This document shows positions 42,970 through 55,044 of a stretch of DNA of 60,000 bases, one piece after another (positions within the stretch are counted from its first letter, which is position 1; each line of letters starts with the position of its first letter). The translations under genes and the position numbers were made by a program. This DNA comes from Branchiostoma floridae (taxonomy: Eukaryota; Chordata; Leptocardii; Amphioxiformes; Branchiostomatidae): assembly GCF_000003815.2 (NCBI RefSeq), contig NC_049989.1:19417165-19477164 (forward strand), in the 5' to 3' direction. The notes below the pieces were generated by a model. The model was not told the DNA's origin, ran no database searches, and saw only the letters and a program-made list of their open reading frames with translations.

Positions 42970-44507
42970 AAAACCCAAAACCACCACACTGTGGGTAACA
43001 GCTAAGAGCTCCAGGGGGTAAAGTGAAACAAACCAAACATATGAAATTCAAATACAACCTTTTGAAAGACTCCGCGTGTTGCGATCCATTAAACTCCTGT
43101 CGGCCAACGGATAGCACACAGCACCCAGGGAGATCAGGAGATCTATTAGAAATCACATCACACTGGATTATCTGGGCTTTAGCTAAGAATGCACAATACA
43201 TATTTTGCCAGTCGAAGTGCTTATTTTCACAAGTGCAAGACTAAGCTTTTCCCTAGAACTCAAACTAGGGACTTATTTCGTGATAGTACAAGAGAATTCC
43301 TGTCACGTACGTTCTGACTTTAATACATACACGGTGTGTGACGAACGTTCTACTTAACTTTGCTAGATGTCTGCTCAAAGTGTTTTGATGCCAGACGTTT
43401 GTCAGTTTTATGAGGAACCGGAAGGCTGTTTATCACGTAAAACTACCAGACAAGAAACCTCCCAGGGAGAAAGAACGAGTGGTAGTTAACGGGAGGATGA
43501 CATCAGAGAATGTCCAGCCATGACACTAAGTGGAATGCTTACAAACAAAAACACAAGAAGGGATGAGAAAACTGGTTGCCAGATATTCTGTGGTGACTGA
43601 CCCAACAGTGAGTTGAGATGAACGAATACAGCATCAGCTGCCGTCGTGCCACATGTTACATATTGAAACCTGAAGACATACCCTTACCACTCCGGAATAA
43701 CGATGTGAATACCGTAATATGAACAGGCCTAGGGCAGAGAACGAATGCCATTTTGAAATAGAATGTTACATATCTAATAGCAAGGAAAGAGAACACAATG
43801 AATAGTCTTGTGCAAATCGTATTTCCCTATGTTATACAATGACGTAATGGTATAGGAACAACAACATATAGGCAAAATAATTTGTTACTTCGCTCCACTG
43901 TTTTCTATGTTTACATACTTTCATCGTATGTTATATTCAAGTGATGAAAGACGGTGCACGTTAAGTTGGTTTCTATTTTTCCTTGAGAATGGCATAAAAT
44001 CAATAAAGCCAAAAGGTTTAAGATACCTCCTCTCCCTATGACGTCGACGCTGAGGTAGACTATTTACTCACGACCTTGCACTACAAGCATATGTATAACG
44101 TTGTATATGTCACAGGGGAGATTGGAATCCAGGGGAATTCAGAATTCTCCTAGGGGAGATGAGAATTCCAAGGAGAATACCATATTCCCCTAAGAGAGAT
44201 TGAAATTCAAAAGACTTTCCTTGGGGGAGCAATACCCTGGATTTTCCGTTGTGACATAACGTTATCTATATTGTTGGAAATGAAACAGAAAACATATCCA
44301 CATTGTGGCTTATTTCGTTCCGTGCAGTTATTCCACCTACGTAACTCAACTCCCCGACTTTGCCCCACGCGTAGCACTTTACCACCCGGCAGGACCTCAT
44401 TCAGGTCTCACATCTTCTGCGGCAGGCATCTGTACGCCCCCGCATTGCCACCTCCCGAGCAGCCGACAAAATCCCCCGGACCGGCGCCAATGGCTTATGG
44501 AGTGTAG
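42970..44507. other. Gene-free stretch
   Basis: No supported exon. Around 44,115-44,230 several short AATTC/GAATT palindromes with CCTAGGGGAGAT repeat units are seen. 44,330-44,500 is GC-richer, with proline-rich frames that lack recognisable homology. Confidence 0.5.
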
Positions 44508-45000
44508 TGGTTTAAATCTTCATGACGCTTTCGCTCTTTGAGTGAAAGGAAATAAAAGATCATCAGCGTTTCTCTGGTTTTATTAATAACATAGCACTAT
44601 AATTCCAGTGCACCTTTCATGAACAGATAGTGTGAACCGCTATTTTAGTGTGTAGGATCTGTTATGGGGAGTAGCCGTTCAAATCTTCCTACCGCTTTTG
44701 CTCTTTGAGTGAAAGGAAATAAAAGATCATCAGCGTTTCTCCGGTTTAATTAATATAACGTAGGACTAAAACTCCAGTGCACATTTCATAGACAGATAGT
44801 GTGAACCGCTATTTTAGTGTGTAGGATCTGTTATGGGGAGTAGCCGTTCAAATCTTCCTACCGCTTTTGCTCTTTGAGGGAAAGGAAATAAAAGATCATC
44901 AGCGTTTCTCCGTTTATTCTTATAACGTAGCACTATAACTCCAGTGCACATTTCATAGACAGGCAGGGTGTGCCGCTACAGTATGTAGGATCTTTGTGAA
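44508..45000 (+). repeat. ~165-bp tandem repeat, three units
   Basis: Each unit contains CTTTTGCTCTTTGAGTGAAA, GGAAATAAAAGATCATCAGC, GTTTCTC, CCAGTGCAC.TTTCAT, GTGTGAACCGCTATTTTAGT and GTAGGATCTGTTATGGGGAG. Units start near 44,508, 44,669 and 44,842. Confidence 0.9.
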
Positions 45001-45640
45001 CATTATTCGCAACACATGCGAATAATTTCATCAGATTGGAAAATCACATAAGATCACAACAGGCGTCTCGGTGACCGTATGTCATCTTCATCGGACCGTT
45101 CTAACTGTTACAGAATGGATGAATTGCAACGATAATTGATTGAAGATGACCATTTTTGTAGCCTCTAATCACCATCAAACCGTCTTTGCATGTAGTGGAC
45201 AATGATGGTGATGGGTGTCCCTGTTGATCAGTTGCGCCGCCGGAGTAGCGATTCAAATTTTCCTACCGCTTTTGCTCTTTGAGTGGAAGGAAATGAAAGA
45301 TCATCAACGTTTCTCCGGTTTGGTTAATAACGTAGGACTAAAGCTCCAGTGCACCTTTCATAGACAGGCAAGGTGGGTCGCTATTTTAGTATGTACGATC
45401 TTTTGTGAATGTTATTCACAACACATGCGAATAATGTAATCAGATTGGAGAATCACTTGGTAAAAATCAAGGCATAAGATCACAACCGGCGTCTCGGTGA
45501 CCGTATAGTATTTCATCTTCGTCGGAGCAGTTCTAACTGTTACAGAATGGATGAATTGCAACGATAATTGATTGAAGGTGACCATTTGAAGCCTATAATC
45601 ATTATCAAACCGTCTTTACATGTAGTTATTTTAAATTTCA
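45000..45640 (+). repeat. Higher-order repeat: fourth 165-bp unit plus ~200-bp partner repeated twice
   Basis: A fourth, more diverged 165-bp unit is at 45,243-45,400. The flanking block (ACACATGCGAATAAT.T.AT, GGCGTCTCGGTGACCGTAT, ACAGAATGGATGAATTGCAA, ATAATTGATTGAAG.TGACCA, AAACCGTCTTT.CATGTAGT) occurs at about 45,010-45,195 and again at 45,420-45,625, so the repeat unit is composite. Confidence 0.85.
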
Positions 45641-45776
45641 TTTAATTGAAGTTCACAACAAAACAAGACTCATGGAGCCACTTATGCGTTTTGGGTTACA
45701 GTACTGGATTCTGAAAAAAAGAATATCTTTGTTTACCCTTGTCTTAAAAGTGTAGTGCATCATGCAGTGTTGACGA

Positions 45777-45880
45777 GTGTCCCTGTAGCTCAACTGGTAG
45801 CAGCCTCACAGTTGACTCCTAGGTCCCAATCAGCTGGTAACTGTGGAAATCCGGTTCAAATACTGGGAAGGACGTCTCAG
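45777..45880 (+). repeat. tRNA-derived SINE head
   Basis: GTAGCTCAACTGGTAGCAGC is a good A box and CCGGTTCAAATACTGG a B box, with an extra ~20 nt between them. The outer ends (GTGTCC...GGACGT) pair weakly. A tRNA gene with an intron is conceivable, but the lax stems favour a SINE. Confidence 0.55.
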
Positions 45881-46097
45881 TTGGGACATTAATTAAGGTA
45901 CACAAAACGCCTGTTTCAGGAAGCACTTTGTGTATTTCAAAAGAAGGGGGCATCACGCACTTCCTGTAAGAATATAATGAAACAGCATGCTTAAGGACAG
46001 TTGCTGCCCTTTGTGCCACTTAAGGCACTACAAGTGGTAAAGATCAAACAACTCTACATCGCTACATCTTACGACCACGAAGGCACGATTAGAGCCT

Positions 46098-46223
46098 CTA
46101 CCAGGCTCCGCGGTTCGATGATCAAATAGTAGAAATTGGACAAATGTGGGTCGCGTAGCATTGTACTCTCACTGTTTGTCCAATTTCTACTACTTGAACC
46201 CAGAGACGCACGGAGCCCGGTAG
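46098..46223. mobile_element. Foldback MITE, 126 bp
   Basis: CTACCAGGCTCCGCGG...AGTAGAAATTGGACAAA is inverted as TTTGTCCAATTTCTACTACT...GCACGGAGCCCGGTAG. Arms about 45 bp, loop about 30 bp. Confidence 0.85.
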
Positions 46224-46363
46224 AATGGATTTTATAGTCCAGTTGCAGTGAAATGTTATTGTTATTGTTGTTATTGTTATTGTTGTTATTGGGTGGGCCG
46301 ACTACTCACTCTTTGCAGCCAGGGGCTGAATTGCGAGGAGCTTACAATAGGCGGGGCTAAATC

Positions 46364-46480
46364 GCAAGGGTCTGGAGCGAGCTGCCATTCGGCGCCACTC
46401 AGGTGACCTCAATACGACTGTCGCAAGTGTCTGGAGCGAGCTGCCATTCGGCGCCACTCAGGTGACCTCAATACGACAGT
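46364..46480 (+). repeat. 58-bp direct tandem duplication
   Basis: GTCTGGAGCGAGCTGCCATT and CGGCGCCACTCAGGTGACCT...AATACGAC occur twice head to tail with almost no difference, indicating a recent event. Confidence 0.95.
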
Positions 46481-47595
46481 AATTGCCCCATGTGCGGCCA
46501 AGGTACTGTAGGTACTGAAATGCAAGCGATATGACATCCAAGCCCAAAATCGGCTGCAGGAGAGGCCACTTACAGCCCTGGACAGCAGTTTGTAAGACAC
46601 GGTCTAAGCGGCTTTGTACTCAATGACATCTAAAGCTTTTAAGATGAAACATCATATTGCGTTTGATGTCTTTCACGTGTGGTTGTAAATGCATTGCAGT
46701 GGTTTGAAGTATCCGTTCCGGTAAACAAACACAGCGGACATCACGCAATGTCTTGCAATCCCTTTGGGGCTTTTTTTTTCAAAACGGCGGTTTCTGTTAT
46801 TTTTCCTTCCGAGCAATGAAAGGACTTAGCGATAGCAACGTGACATTAATCGCTCAGAATAGATATGTCTTAAATTATGCAAATTACACTCTCATTTGCA
46901 TGACTACTGTTTTGTTAACTACGTAACTTCGCTTAGGATCTCTACACACCATGGTTACCAACATTCTGATTTCATCACGACCCATCAATCCCTTCGTGAG
47001 TTATGCCCGTTCAAAGTCTGAAACAAATCCGGTTCCTACACTTCTGTAAAAAAAACAACAGCTAGGGTACCCAAGCCTACATTACTAAACTTCTCTCCCA
47101 ATGTTATCTACCACGTAAAAATCAGGACCATATATGGTGTGTTCAGGACTCGAGACATCAAAACCTGGAGCAACTACAAGTGTGTCAATAGTGACAATAC
47201 CCTAGGTCACGACACGACAACAGCTGTGACGCGGACGCAATTTTCTTCGCCTTTTCAAACGGTCGTATACGTAGCATAGCCACATCTTGAGACATTGGAC
47301 TGAGTCTCAAGACTGCGGAAACAGTTGTAAAGGACCGTACAACTTGGAGAGACCGGAGAGAAACAAGGCGCCAGTACCTGGCCTAAGAGAGAGAGAGAGA
47401 GAGAGAAATGGTTTAATATTGCCATTGACATTAAAAACATTTGCAGCACATTAACAAATGGCTGAATTGCCGTTTTTTCACACTCAGTATTTCAACCTCT
47501 AACTCAAGTTAACACTTTTAAAATGATCGAGTCACAACATAACATCAATAACTGGTCAGTTACTACAGAAAGAAAGATTCGCTACTATTCACAAA
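46481..47595. other. Gene-free stretch
   Basis: No supported exon. A (GA)n tract lies at 47,388-47,406. A CCATGGTTACC motif near 46,970 resembles half of the R2 palindrome. Confidence 0.5.
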
Positions 47596-48037
47596 TTACC
47601 CGTCTTGGTTCAGGAGCTTTACACAGTACGGTAATGTGCTATTAGCGAAACGAGCAGTTCTACACCGGAAGTGAGAGAGTTTGTCTTTGTTTCTTAGAGA
47701 CCTATCATGGGTATCCCCTCGTTTAGATGGGAGCCAATAACTGAATCTTTCAGAGTTGACAAGAGTTCGTGCAAACCGTAGGCATAGATTGTCCCTTCTA
47801 CAGTCCAGTCGACAAAGACCCGACGTGTTCAGTGCACTGTCGTAAGTGACGTACTCCCGTCCGAGTATGATTCTCAGAGCCCTCTTCTGCACGCGTTCGA
47901 CTTTCGATGATAACACTCTGGTAAGACCGGGGTGCCAGATGACACAGGCGTACTCAAGGAGAGGCCGCACGAAACCGATGTAGACGAGTACAAGGTCACT
48001 TATGTCCAGTCCGTGTTTCTTCAGGTGTTTCTTCTTA
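47596..48037 (-). mobile_element. LINE reverse-transcriptase C-terminal fragment
   Basis: About 147 codons on the minus strand: HGLDISDLVLVYIGFVRPLL, then EYACVIWHPGL, VERVQKRALRIILG, and a C-terminal WLPSKRG...HFRCRTARFANSTLP ending NQDG. This is the thumb and connection region of CR1/Jockey-clade reverse transcriptases ('RPLLEYACxVWHPGL', 'ERVQKRALRII'). The RT catalytic core is absent, so it is 5'-truncated; the frame is intact to its stop, so it is fairly young. Confidence 0.9.
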
Positions 48038-48316
48038 TCCTATGGAGTCTCTTACTCCCTTTGGTGACGATTGAGGTCACATGTTGAGTCACCTAAGCAC
48101 TTAGGCAGGTAGTCACATCGCTGACCGGTGTATACCATATTTAAAGGAGAGACAAAAAGCAACATTTCAACTAGAAAGGTAATATTTGCAAGCAAATACA
48201 GAATGTTACCTTCACATGTTGTAGTCGAACACTGGCAACTGTTTTGTTCATTCTTATTTGAACACATTTCTAAATGTAGTGACCCGAGCCCCTCTAGATC
48301 TGACATTTGCTACATT

Positions 48317-48412
48317 ATGTAACCGAACACCACATGGTGCCTGCTACTTTACGGGTTACCATGGTGACAGCCGTCTGGTCCAGGTCGTTGACCTTATTTG
48401 TGCGGAGAAGAA
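48317..48412 (+). repeat. Dispersed repeat R2, copy 2
   Basis: Matches 41,375-41,460 over ACCGAACACCACATGGTG, CTGCTAC and TTACCATGGTGACAGCCGTC, ending at TTATTTGT.CGGAGAA. Confidence 0.75.
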
Positions 48413-49385
48413 GAAGAAGAAACAAAGCAAAAACAACATGTTCCCTTCTCTGAAGGTAACATAATTACAAATGTGCGACAATGTCACGGTACTCGTAAAT
48501 GGTAAAAGAATTTATCGAGAAAAAGAAATTGAATCAACTCGGGTTCAAAACCACTTCAAAAAGTCTACACCCTAACCTCTTATTTAATACGCCAAAAATA
48601 TCACGATTTGGGTATAACGCGCTCGCTAATTACACACCAAGGCTGGCGATATGCCACGATAATTTTCCAACGGGCCACCGATTACAAGACGGAAATAATT
48701 AGTGATTCAACAGAACCCAATTTCCGAAAATCAATCACTACTTTAAAATAGATCTAACGTCAAAATAACTAAATAGTATCTGAGGAACAGTATCTGTTCA
48801 ATAAATCATAGGAGAAGTAACAGTACACGTACTATTGCCAAGATAAATCCTGTGATTTAATGGTTTAGATCGTGCCAGGTATCGTATAACTGCATGACAA
48901 CATAGTGCTGAAGATAGTGATGAAGATGAGTATCATTTACGACTGACATGTCCCGCCTATACTATTTACAAAACGAAAATCAATGAATATGATAACATTT
49001 AAGTCTAGTACACCCATGCCAAAGACAAGCACATGCATATTTTTAAATATGCATGTGAGTCACGTCCTGACTCCATATCTACGTAAATGTACTTGTGCTG
49101 TTTCACAAGAGAGGCTGTATTATAAGACATCGAAACATTTAACATACAATTTTGGTTACTACACCCGTAGTCATAGTTGTTCTAAGAATAGACAATTCTT
49201 GGTTTCTATTTAGTGCTATTGTTGCCATACATTGTAGATTTGTACCATATACAATTGTCGAAGAATAGATTACATCCATCCAGCCATCCAGCCGTAGCGT
49301 ATCATCACACGGAAGAACAAAGAGGGGAAGCCTGCGTGTCTTTTCCGGGACTACTTCCTGTAAAAAAACACATGAAACGACAGAC
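48413..49385. other. Gene-free stretch
   Basis: AT-rich, with no exon that I can support. Open frames of 60-76 codons are near the random expectation for this composition. Confidence 0.5.
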
Positions 49386-49673
49386 AGTTTCCTAATTATC
49401 CTGCGTAATCATTGGTCCTCCGGTGTAGGTGAATAGATGATGCGGAGATTGCCGTCTGAAGCCTAAAGTTTCATGGTTTCTAATGCGACCGCTCCTGAGC
49501 GGTCGCGTGCTTCCCCGAGGAAAATGTGTCAGGGCGGGCTGGGTGGGTCGCTTTAGGCCTAGCGGCAGCCGGAGAACCAAATTGTCTGCACATAGATCAC
49601 TCCACGGTCATCCTTATATGGTGATATGAGAGATCACCTGACCTTCTGACCAATGACATCGCAGGACAATTAG
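49386..49673. mobile_element. Short TIR element (deleted sibling of the 3.4-kb element)
   Basis: Begins CCTAATTATCCTGCGTAATC (49,391) and ends in the inverse ATGACATCGCAGGACAATTA. Its first ~70 bp equal the start of the next element and its last 104 bp (49,570-49,673) equal the end of that element at 53,017-53,120. It is therefore an internally deleted copy joined head to tail to the larger one. Confidence 0.85.
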
Positions 49674-50695
49674 TTTCCTAATTATCCTGCGTAATCATTG
49701 GTCCTCCGGTGTAGGTGAATAGATGATGCGGAGATTGCCGTCTTCCGCACTAGTTGCACTTGTTACTTCTGCCCTTACCTTCCCTAAAACACGCCCAGTG
49801 TGTCTAAGTAGAGCAGACTATTCTTCTTAAACCATAACTTACCCCAACTCTCATTTCATTTTATTCAATCTATCATTTATCCCCACTCTCATTTCACGCT
49901 ATCCAATCCCCAATCTCCTTTCATACTAACAAACCAACCTTTGTTCTCACTCTCATGTCAAGTTATATAAATCATCAACTATTCCCACTCTCAACTCAAA
50001 TTACACAAACCATTATCTGGTGCCGTTCGCAATATGTAAATCAACTATCAAGCTCGTAATAGGGATCACCATTTACCCCTAGCACTTTACACCGCCTCAT
50101 TTAAGAACAAATAAACTAAGACTATTAGCACGACAAAAGCCTCTCAAAACTGAAAACTTTTTAACCATCAGCAAACTAAGAAAGAACATGCTACAGAAAA
50201 GAGACGCACCACACAACAAAGTTCTTTATTAATAACCTGAAAACATCAGGTAAATTCACGTATATACAAAACACATAAATACATATATGCCATTTGCCTA
50301 TCCAAATTTATTAAAGTCTATACAATCTTCAATTTTATAACCTAGATATAGTCATATCAAACCAAACAACATCTTCTTTACAACAATATCCAAACTCAGA
50401 CGATGCCTCACTGGCCCCTCCACGGGAGCTCCTGCAGTCAGAGAGTAGATGATGTAAAAGGGGTCGGAATTCCGGGCTTCATCTTGTGGCTTACGTCCGT
50501 GCTTCGATTAAACAGGAGCTCTGTAGCCTGGTCTGTCTCTTCAATATCTGTGCGCTGAATCAGAGCTTGCAATTCCTGTCAGTAACATGCCACGCACAAA
50601 CGCTTCTTTTACACGTTAACTCGCCTCTTCACATCAACCAAGATGTCTAGCATCGAAACAAACATCGATACTTTAACAAATTCTACACATAAATA

Positions 50696-51025
50696 ACCCG
50701 TAACGACTTAGTGCCGAACCAGGGAACTAAAGTTTATACCCCAACGACTTAGTGTCGAAACCGGGGAACAATACTTTACACCCCCAACGACTTAGTGTCG
50801 AAACCGGGGAACAATACTTTACACCCCCAACGACTTAGTGTCGAAACCGGGGAACAATACTTTACACCCCAACGACGTAGTGTCGAAACCGGGGAACAAT
50901 AGTTTACACCCCCAACGACTTAGTGTCGAAACCGGGGAACAATAGTTTACACCCCCAACGACTTAGTGTCGAAACCGGGGAACGATACTTTACACCCCAA
51001 CGACCTAGCGTCGAAACCGGGGAAC
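50696..51025 (+). repeat. 44-bp minisatellite with CGAC-TTAGT-GTCG palindromes, about 8 units
   Basis: Unit: CAACGACTTAGTGTCGAAAC, then CGGGGAACAATACTTTACACCCC. Each unit has a short hairpin. The array lies inside the 3.4-kb TIR element; open frames across it are repeat products, not a gene. Confidence 0.95.
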
Positions 51026-51079
51026 TGCTTACCGGTAGTAACGACTACGAACAAAGAAAACAAACGGAAGAAATCAAAG

Positions 51080-51815
51080 AATCGCCAGCTGACTCGGAGC
51101 CACCACTGCTAGGACCAGGACTGGTGCTTGCTGCCTTGGCACCGCCACGTGAACCAGGACTGGAGCCGACTGCTGACTCGGAGCCACCAACTCCGGGACT
51201 GGAGCCGCCTGCTAAGCCGACGCCGTCAATCCGTCTCCTAAAGTCGTTGCGGGAGCTATTAACAAAGACATACGTAGTTATTAAAGCCTAAACACAGATG
51301 GCAAAACAAACGTTGCAACAGTAATATTCTCTTTTCCATACCAAACCTACCACACTGCTGCCTGGTTACAAAGCCTAATAAAACAACAAACAAAACAAAC
51401 AAAACGAAGCATAGAAAATCTACGGGAGAAAACAATGCAGACAATAGCAAACAATCACAGAAACCCACGGTAACGAAACAAAAAAACAAAAACCGCTAGT
51501 GCCACCACAGCTCAAGGGCCCGAGGGCTGGAATCGCTTGCTGACTGCGCGAACCGGGACTGGAGCAGTCTGCTGACTCGGTGCCGCCGCCGCGTGAACCA
51601 GGACTGGAACCGCCTGATGAATCGAAGCCGGCCGGCGCCGCCGTCTCCTCTCTCAATCAGGTAACCAGAAAGGACTGGCTCGTACCGGCTACCGTAGGGA
51701 CTGGTAAACAAAGACGTACATAGTTAACAAGCGCAATGTGGCAAAACAACGTTGTAACATTCTCTCTTCCCAATCAAACCAACCACACTGCGCTGTCCTG
51801 GTTACAAGGGGCCAC
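51080..51815 (+). repeat. Two diverged copies of a ~290-bp block
   Basis: ACTCGGAGCC/ACTCGGTGCCGCC, GTGAACCAGGACTGGA, AACAAAGACATACGTAGTTA / AACAAAGACGTACATAGTTA, CACACTGC...CTGGTTACAA. Copies at about 51,080-51,370 and 51,530-51,815. In one frame it gives Pro/Glu-rich LEPPTADSEPP-like text, probably non-coding. Confidence 0.75.
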
Positions 51816-52585
51816 AACGTGCCGATAACATGCCTCCCAGGCAGCCTTTTATACAGCTCCCAAACAACTTTCAAACCACAACTGGCACACACGCAAACCC
51901 AACCATGCCAAAGAGACGAACTCGAAATGCGGAATACAACAGTTTCCCCAGCGAAGATAAAACAACATCAAACCCCCATACACAATCTAATAATTCAACG
52001 TATCCTCTGAAACAAATTCAATCGAAAGCAAAGCTTACGTAACCGTAAACGTTTTTCACCAACCACCGAAAAAATCAGGAATCTGAAGAACTTGGCCACG
52101 TGCAGCACGGTGTCGCTAAGTCCTGACAGCAGAGCCGGCAAAATCTGCATATGAAGTCTGGCCTCGTGATAGCGTCAATTCTGTCGTCGGCCAGGAGATC
52201 TGTGAAAAATAACTCAGAACAAACATGTGAAAACCTGCGTGTGGCACTCGCCAATCCTCCTTGCTCGAGCCGATGAACAAACGTCAGAAAGAAAACGAAA
52301 AAATCCCAACAAATAATTAACACCTAATCATCTAAACGCTCCCTAACCCGGCAATAATGAAAACAAGGCAAACCAACAAGGAATGCAGGTGATGGGAAAT
52401 TAATTAAGTCAACGTGTGTCCGGGCCTCGTGGTAACCCCTGCAGTCTGCACCACATTTGACTCTCTAAACTTCTGGCAGATAAAACAATAAGAGACACAC
52501 ATAAAACATATCGCACACCTCAAATCTTCCACAAATCTTAATGACCAGCGCGGCTTCCCTGGAAAGAAACGCTCCAAGTTAATTA

Positions 52586-52912
52586 GTGGAAACACATTCT
52601 GCACCTGCATGGCGGCTGGCCATCGTATACGCAGCTGAGAACAAAGGAAAATCGTTCGTCTTGACAACATGCCCCCAAAAGTATCTCGTCAAGCTGAAAT
52701 CTTGGGGAACTACAAGAGAAGAAAAACTGAAACAAAACGGAGTCAAATGTCGACGCTGGGCGAAGACAAGCACACGAAAAGGCAACAAAGAATGTCAGCG
52801 CATAACACGTGGGCACGGAAATTTCCCCTCAACGAATAAAGCACGTAAAACAAATGTCACCATTTCACCCAAACCTTCATTTTCCCTTCTGAAGAAAAGG
52901 GACCACGGATAA
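52586..52912 (+). other. 108-codon basic open frame inside the TIR element
   Basis: Lys/Arg-rich (for example KLKSWGTTREEKLKQNGVKC, then RRWAKTSTRKGNK). Could be the remains of a DNA-binding segment of an element-encoded protein, but I see no recognisable motif and codon usage is unremarkable. Listed because it is the only sizeable frame in the 3.4-kb element's right arm. Confidence 0.2.
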
Positions 52913-53120
52913 AGCATTTCTAGGCAAACGTGGCTGTCCTCAAATCGAAGCTTGTAGACATTTTTCTCGGGGAAGCCGCTGTGGTCGGGAACGAAGAAAA
53001 GCGTGGCCTAGGCTGACGGAGAACCAAATTGTCTGCACATAGATCACTCCACGGTCATCCTTATATGGTGATATGAGAGATCACCTGACCTTCTGACCAA
53101 TGACATCGCAGGACAATTAG

Positions 53121-55040
53121 GCGGTGGGATAGAACAAAGAGTATCTTTCATTTCAAGATGAGCATGTTCTTCCTAATAGTATGTGCTTTTATAGACAGAT
53201 AAGGAAAATATGGCGTTGTTAAATAACTTGCTTTAACAGAGTCGCATACACCGAACAAGAAGCTTGATATTAACAAGGACGTTATTATATATCTCATATA
53301 AAGTCCTTGATATTAAAAGGTGAATTTATCCATTTTCATCATGTGTGTGACAGTCTATCTTACGTTTACTTGATACAGCATCCATTAGCTATAGCCTCTA
53401 TAGAACCACAAATGTCAAAAACGTCCATGCCAGCAATTTATCAAGATTTCATTTGAAGAAGCCATCTGCTTCGCTCCTCAGGCCAGAGACATAATACAGT
53501 TTTTCTGGCAACCTGTCACTCCCCCTGTTATAACTTTAGAACTTATAAGTGGATTGCTATGGCATTTGAAATGTGGGTAGATATTGGGAAGACAAAGGTC
53601 AATGCCGATTTTGAGCCCCTTGGTGCGTGGCCTTGATACTGTAACGGAACTTCCTTTTTCTTACCTTTTGTTCCGTTGCTATGGTCTTGATTTTTTCCTG
53701 GCCATGCCATTGTCTTCACTTTTTGGCGGCAAGTGCTTTGGGGTGTACTTTCTTTTCTTTGTTTCCTTCTTTCCATCTCATGACCCTTAAGAGCTCAACA
53801 CATTTGACAAGAGTAGGTGGGAACCATATCAAGCTTCGTAAATCACTCCAGCCAACGCGGAGCCGCAACGCGATGCATCTGGCTACTTGAAGATAGAAAA
53901 CAACATGCTTCACCCCAGTTGAAGATGACTATTTTTGAACATTCAACTGACATTTAGATATGAATTGCATTCACCTTGTTTTCAGATAGTTTAAGGCGTC
54001 ATTTCCAAAGTGCCCAAAGGGAGTGTAGCCTCGGCCGCTGTCTGAAGACACAGATCTGTCCCAGTGGACTGCTGGATACCGCGGTGTACTTCTAGGTGTT
54101 TTTACGATTAGTTCACGGCATCTATTTGTTGTCGAAACACGGGTTGATTTTAAGTCAAGTTTAAAAAAAAAATCTAGGGACCCGGCAGTGCCCCAAAATA
54201 GCCAGGTAGCCGCAGGGTGTCCCAAGGGTTCGTGTAGGCCTATAGGTGTCACGCACGAAAGTGCAGAAAAACAGCCCGAAAATGGAGGTGACTAGCTTGT
54301 CTCCGCTGCGGTCTTCGAATGGGACTGGGTTTTTATTTTCTAACTCCCTTTCCAGACGTAAGAGAACCTAGCCAACGTTGAAAATCGCGAAACAGCGCCC
54401 TCTTCCCCTCAAAAAATCAAAATCAGCCCCGTTCGAAGACTGTAGCGAAGGCTAGGAGGTGACCATAGCATAAGCCGTACGGAGAATTGAAACTAGCGTA
54501 TAGCTCGCACATCGTTATCGTGATAGCAGATAGGTTTGTGCTGCTGTGTTTTCTCTATGCACGTTATGCATTAAGCTTCACTACCCGCATCTATCATCTT
54601 GGGCTAGGTTTAAGAAAAAAATCTATTGCTTCCGGTGACCTGATAGGACCTTGGCTAAAACCTGCAAACCCTGGCCTAACTCTTTTATATGTCTGGCCGC
54701 TGACAAAGAGCATAGATTTTTCAATCTGAAGGCAATCTAGCTTTAAGTGACAAATTTAGAACAGATTTGACGTAAGAATTAATGTATAGTTGACATTTTT
54801 ACTTCTTTATTCAGTTTAGTAACATACTAACTAAATTTGTAATTTCAACAATACCAGCACCTGATGCATTTTAAGTTTGCATTGGTAATCTATTTTGGGG
54901 TGACTTCGTTGACTGACATGTACGAAATTGTAAGAATGATGACAAAAGGAAAATTTCTATCTACCTACATTTTTTCAGGACGTGACCAGAAACACAACTT
55001 GTTTTGCTAAGCCCTGAGTTGGCCTCGTCAGACAATGATG
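53121..55040. other. Gene-free stretch
   Basis: No supported exon. Around 53,600-53,800 both strands are open for 68-77 codons without homology. The rest is AT-rich. Confidence 0.5.
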
Positions 55041-55044
55041 CGTC

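Larger units (their letters stand above)
49674..53120. mobile_element. 3.4-kb TIR element with internal repeat arrays, no transposase seen
   Basis: Starts CCTAATTATCCTGCGTAATC (49,677) and ends with the inverse GCAGGACAATTAG at 53,120. The interior holds an AC-rich stretch, a 44-bp tandem array (50,696-51,025), two diverged copies of a ~290-bp block (about 51,080-51,370 and 51,530-51,815), and reading frames up to about 108 codons, none with a transposase signature. Identity of the shared ends shows recent activity or recent duplication. Superfamily unknown; no clear target duplication. Confidence 0.75.

Noticed and set aside
45777-45880. Functional tRNA gene
   Set aside because: A and B boxes are present, but the acceptor and anticodon stems do not pair well, and several similar degenerate copies occur in the window; a SINE is more likely.
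50923-51291. 122-codon frame through the 44-bp array
   Set aside because: Its first half is repeat translation and its second half is duplicated low-complexity Pro/Glu text; no splice sites or homology.
52075-52816. Minus-strand frames in the TIR element as a transposase
   Set aside because: No DDE-type spacing, zinc-finger pattern or other transposase motif is visible; frames are short and overlap each other.
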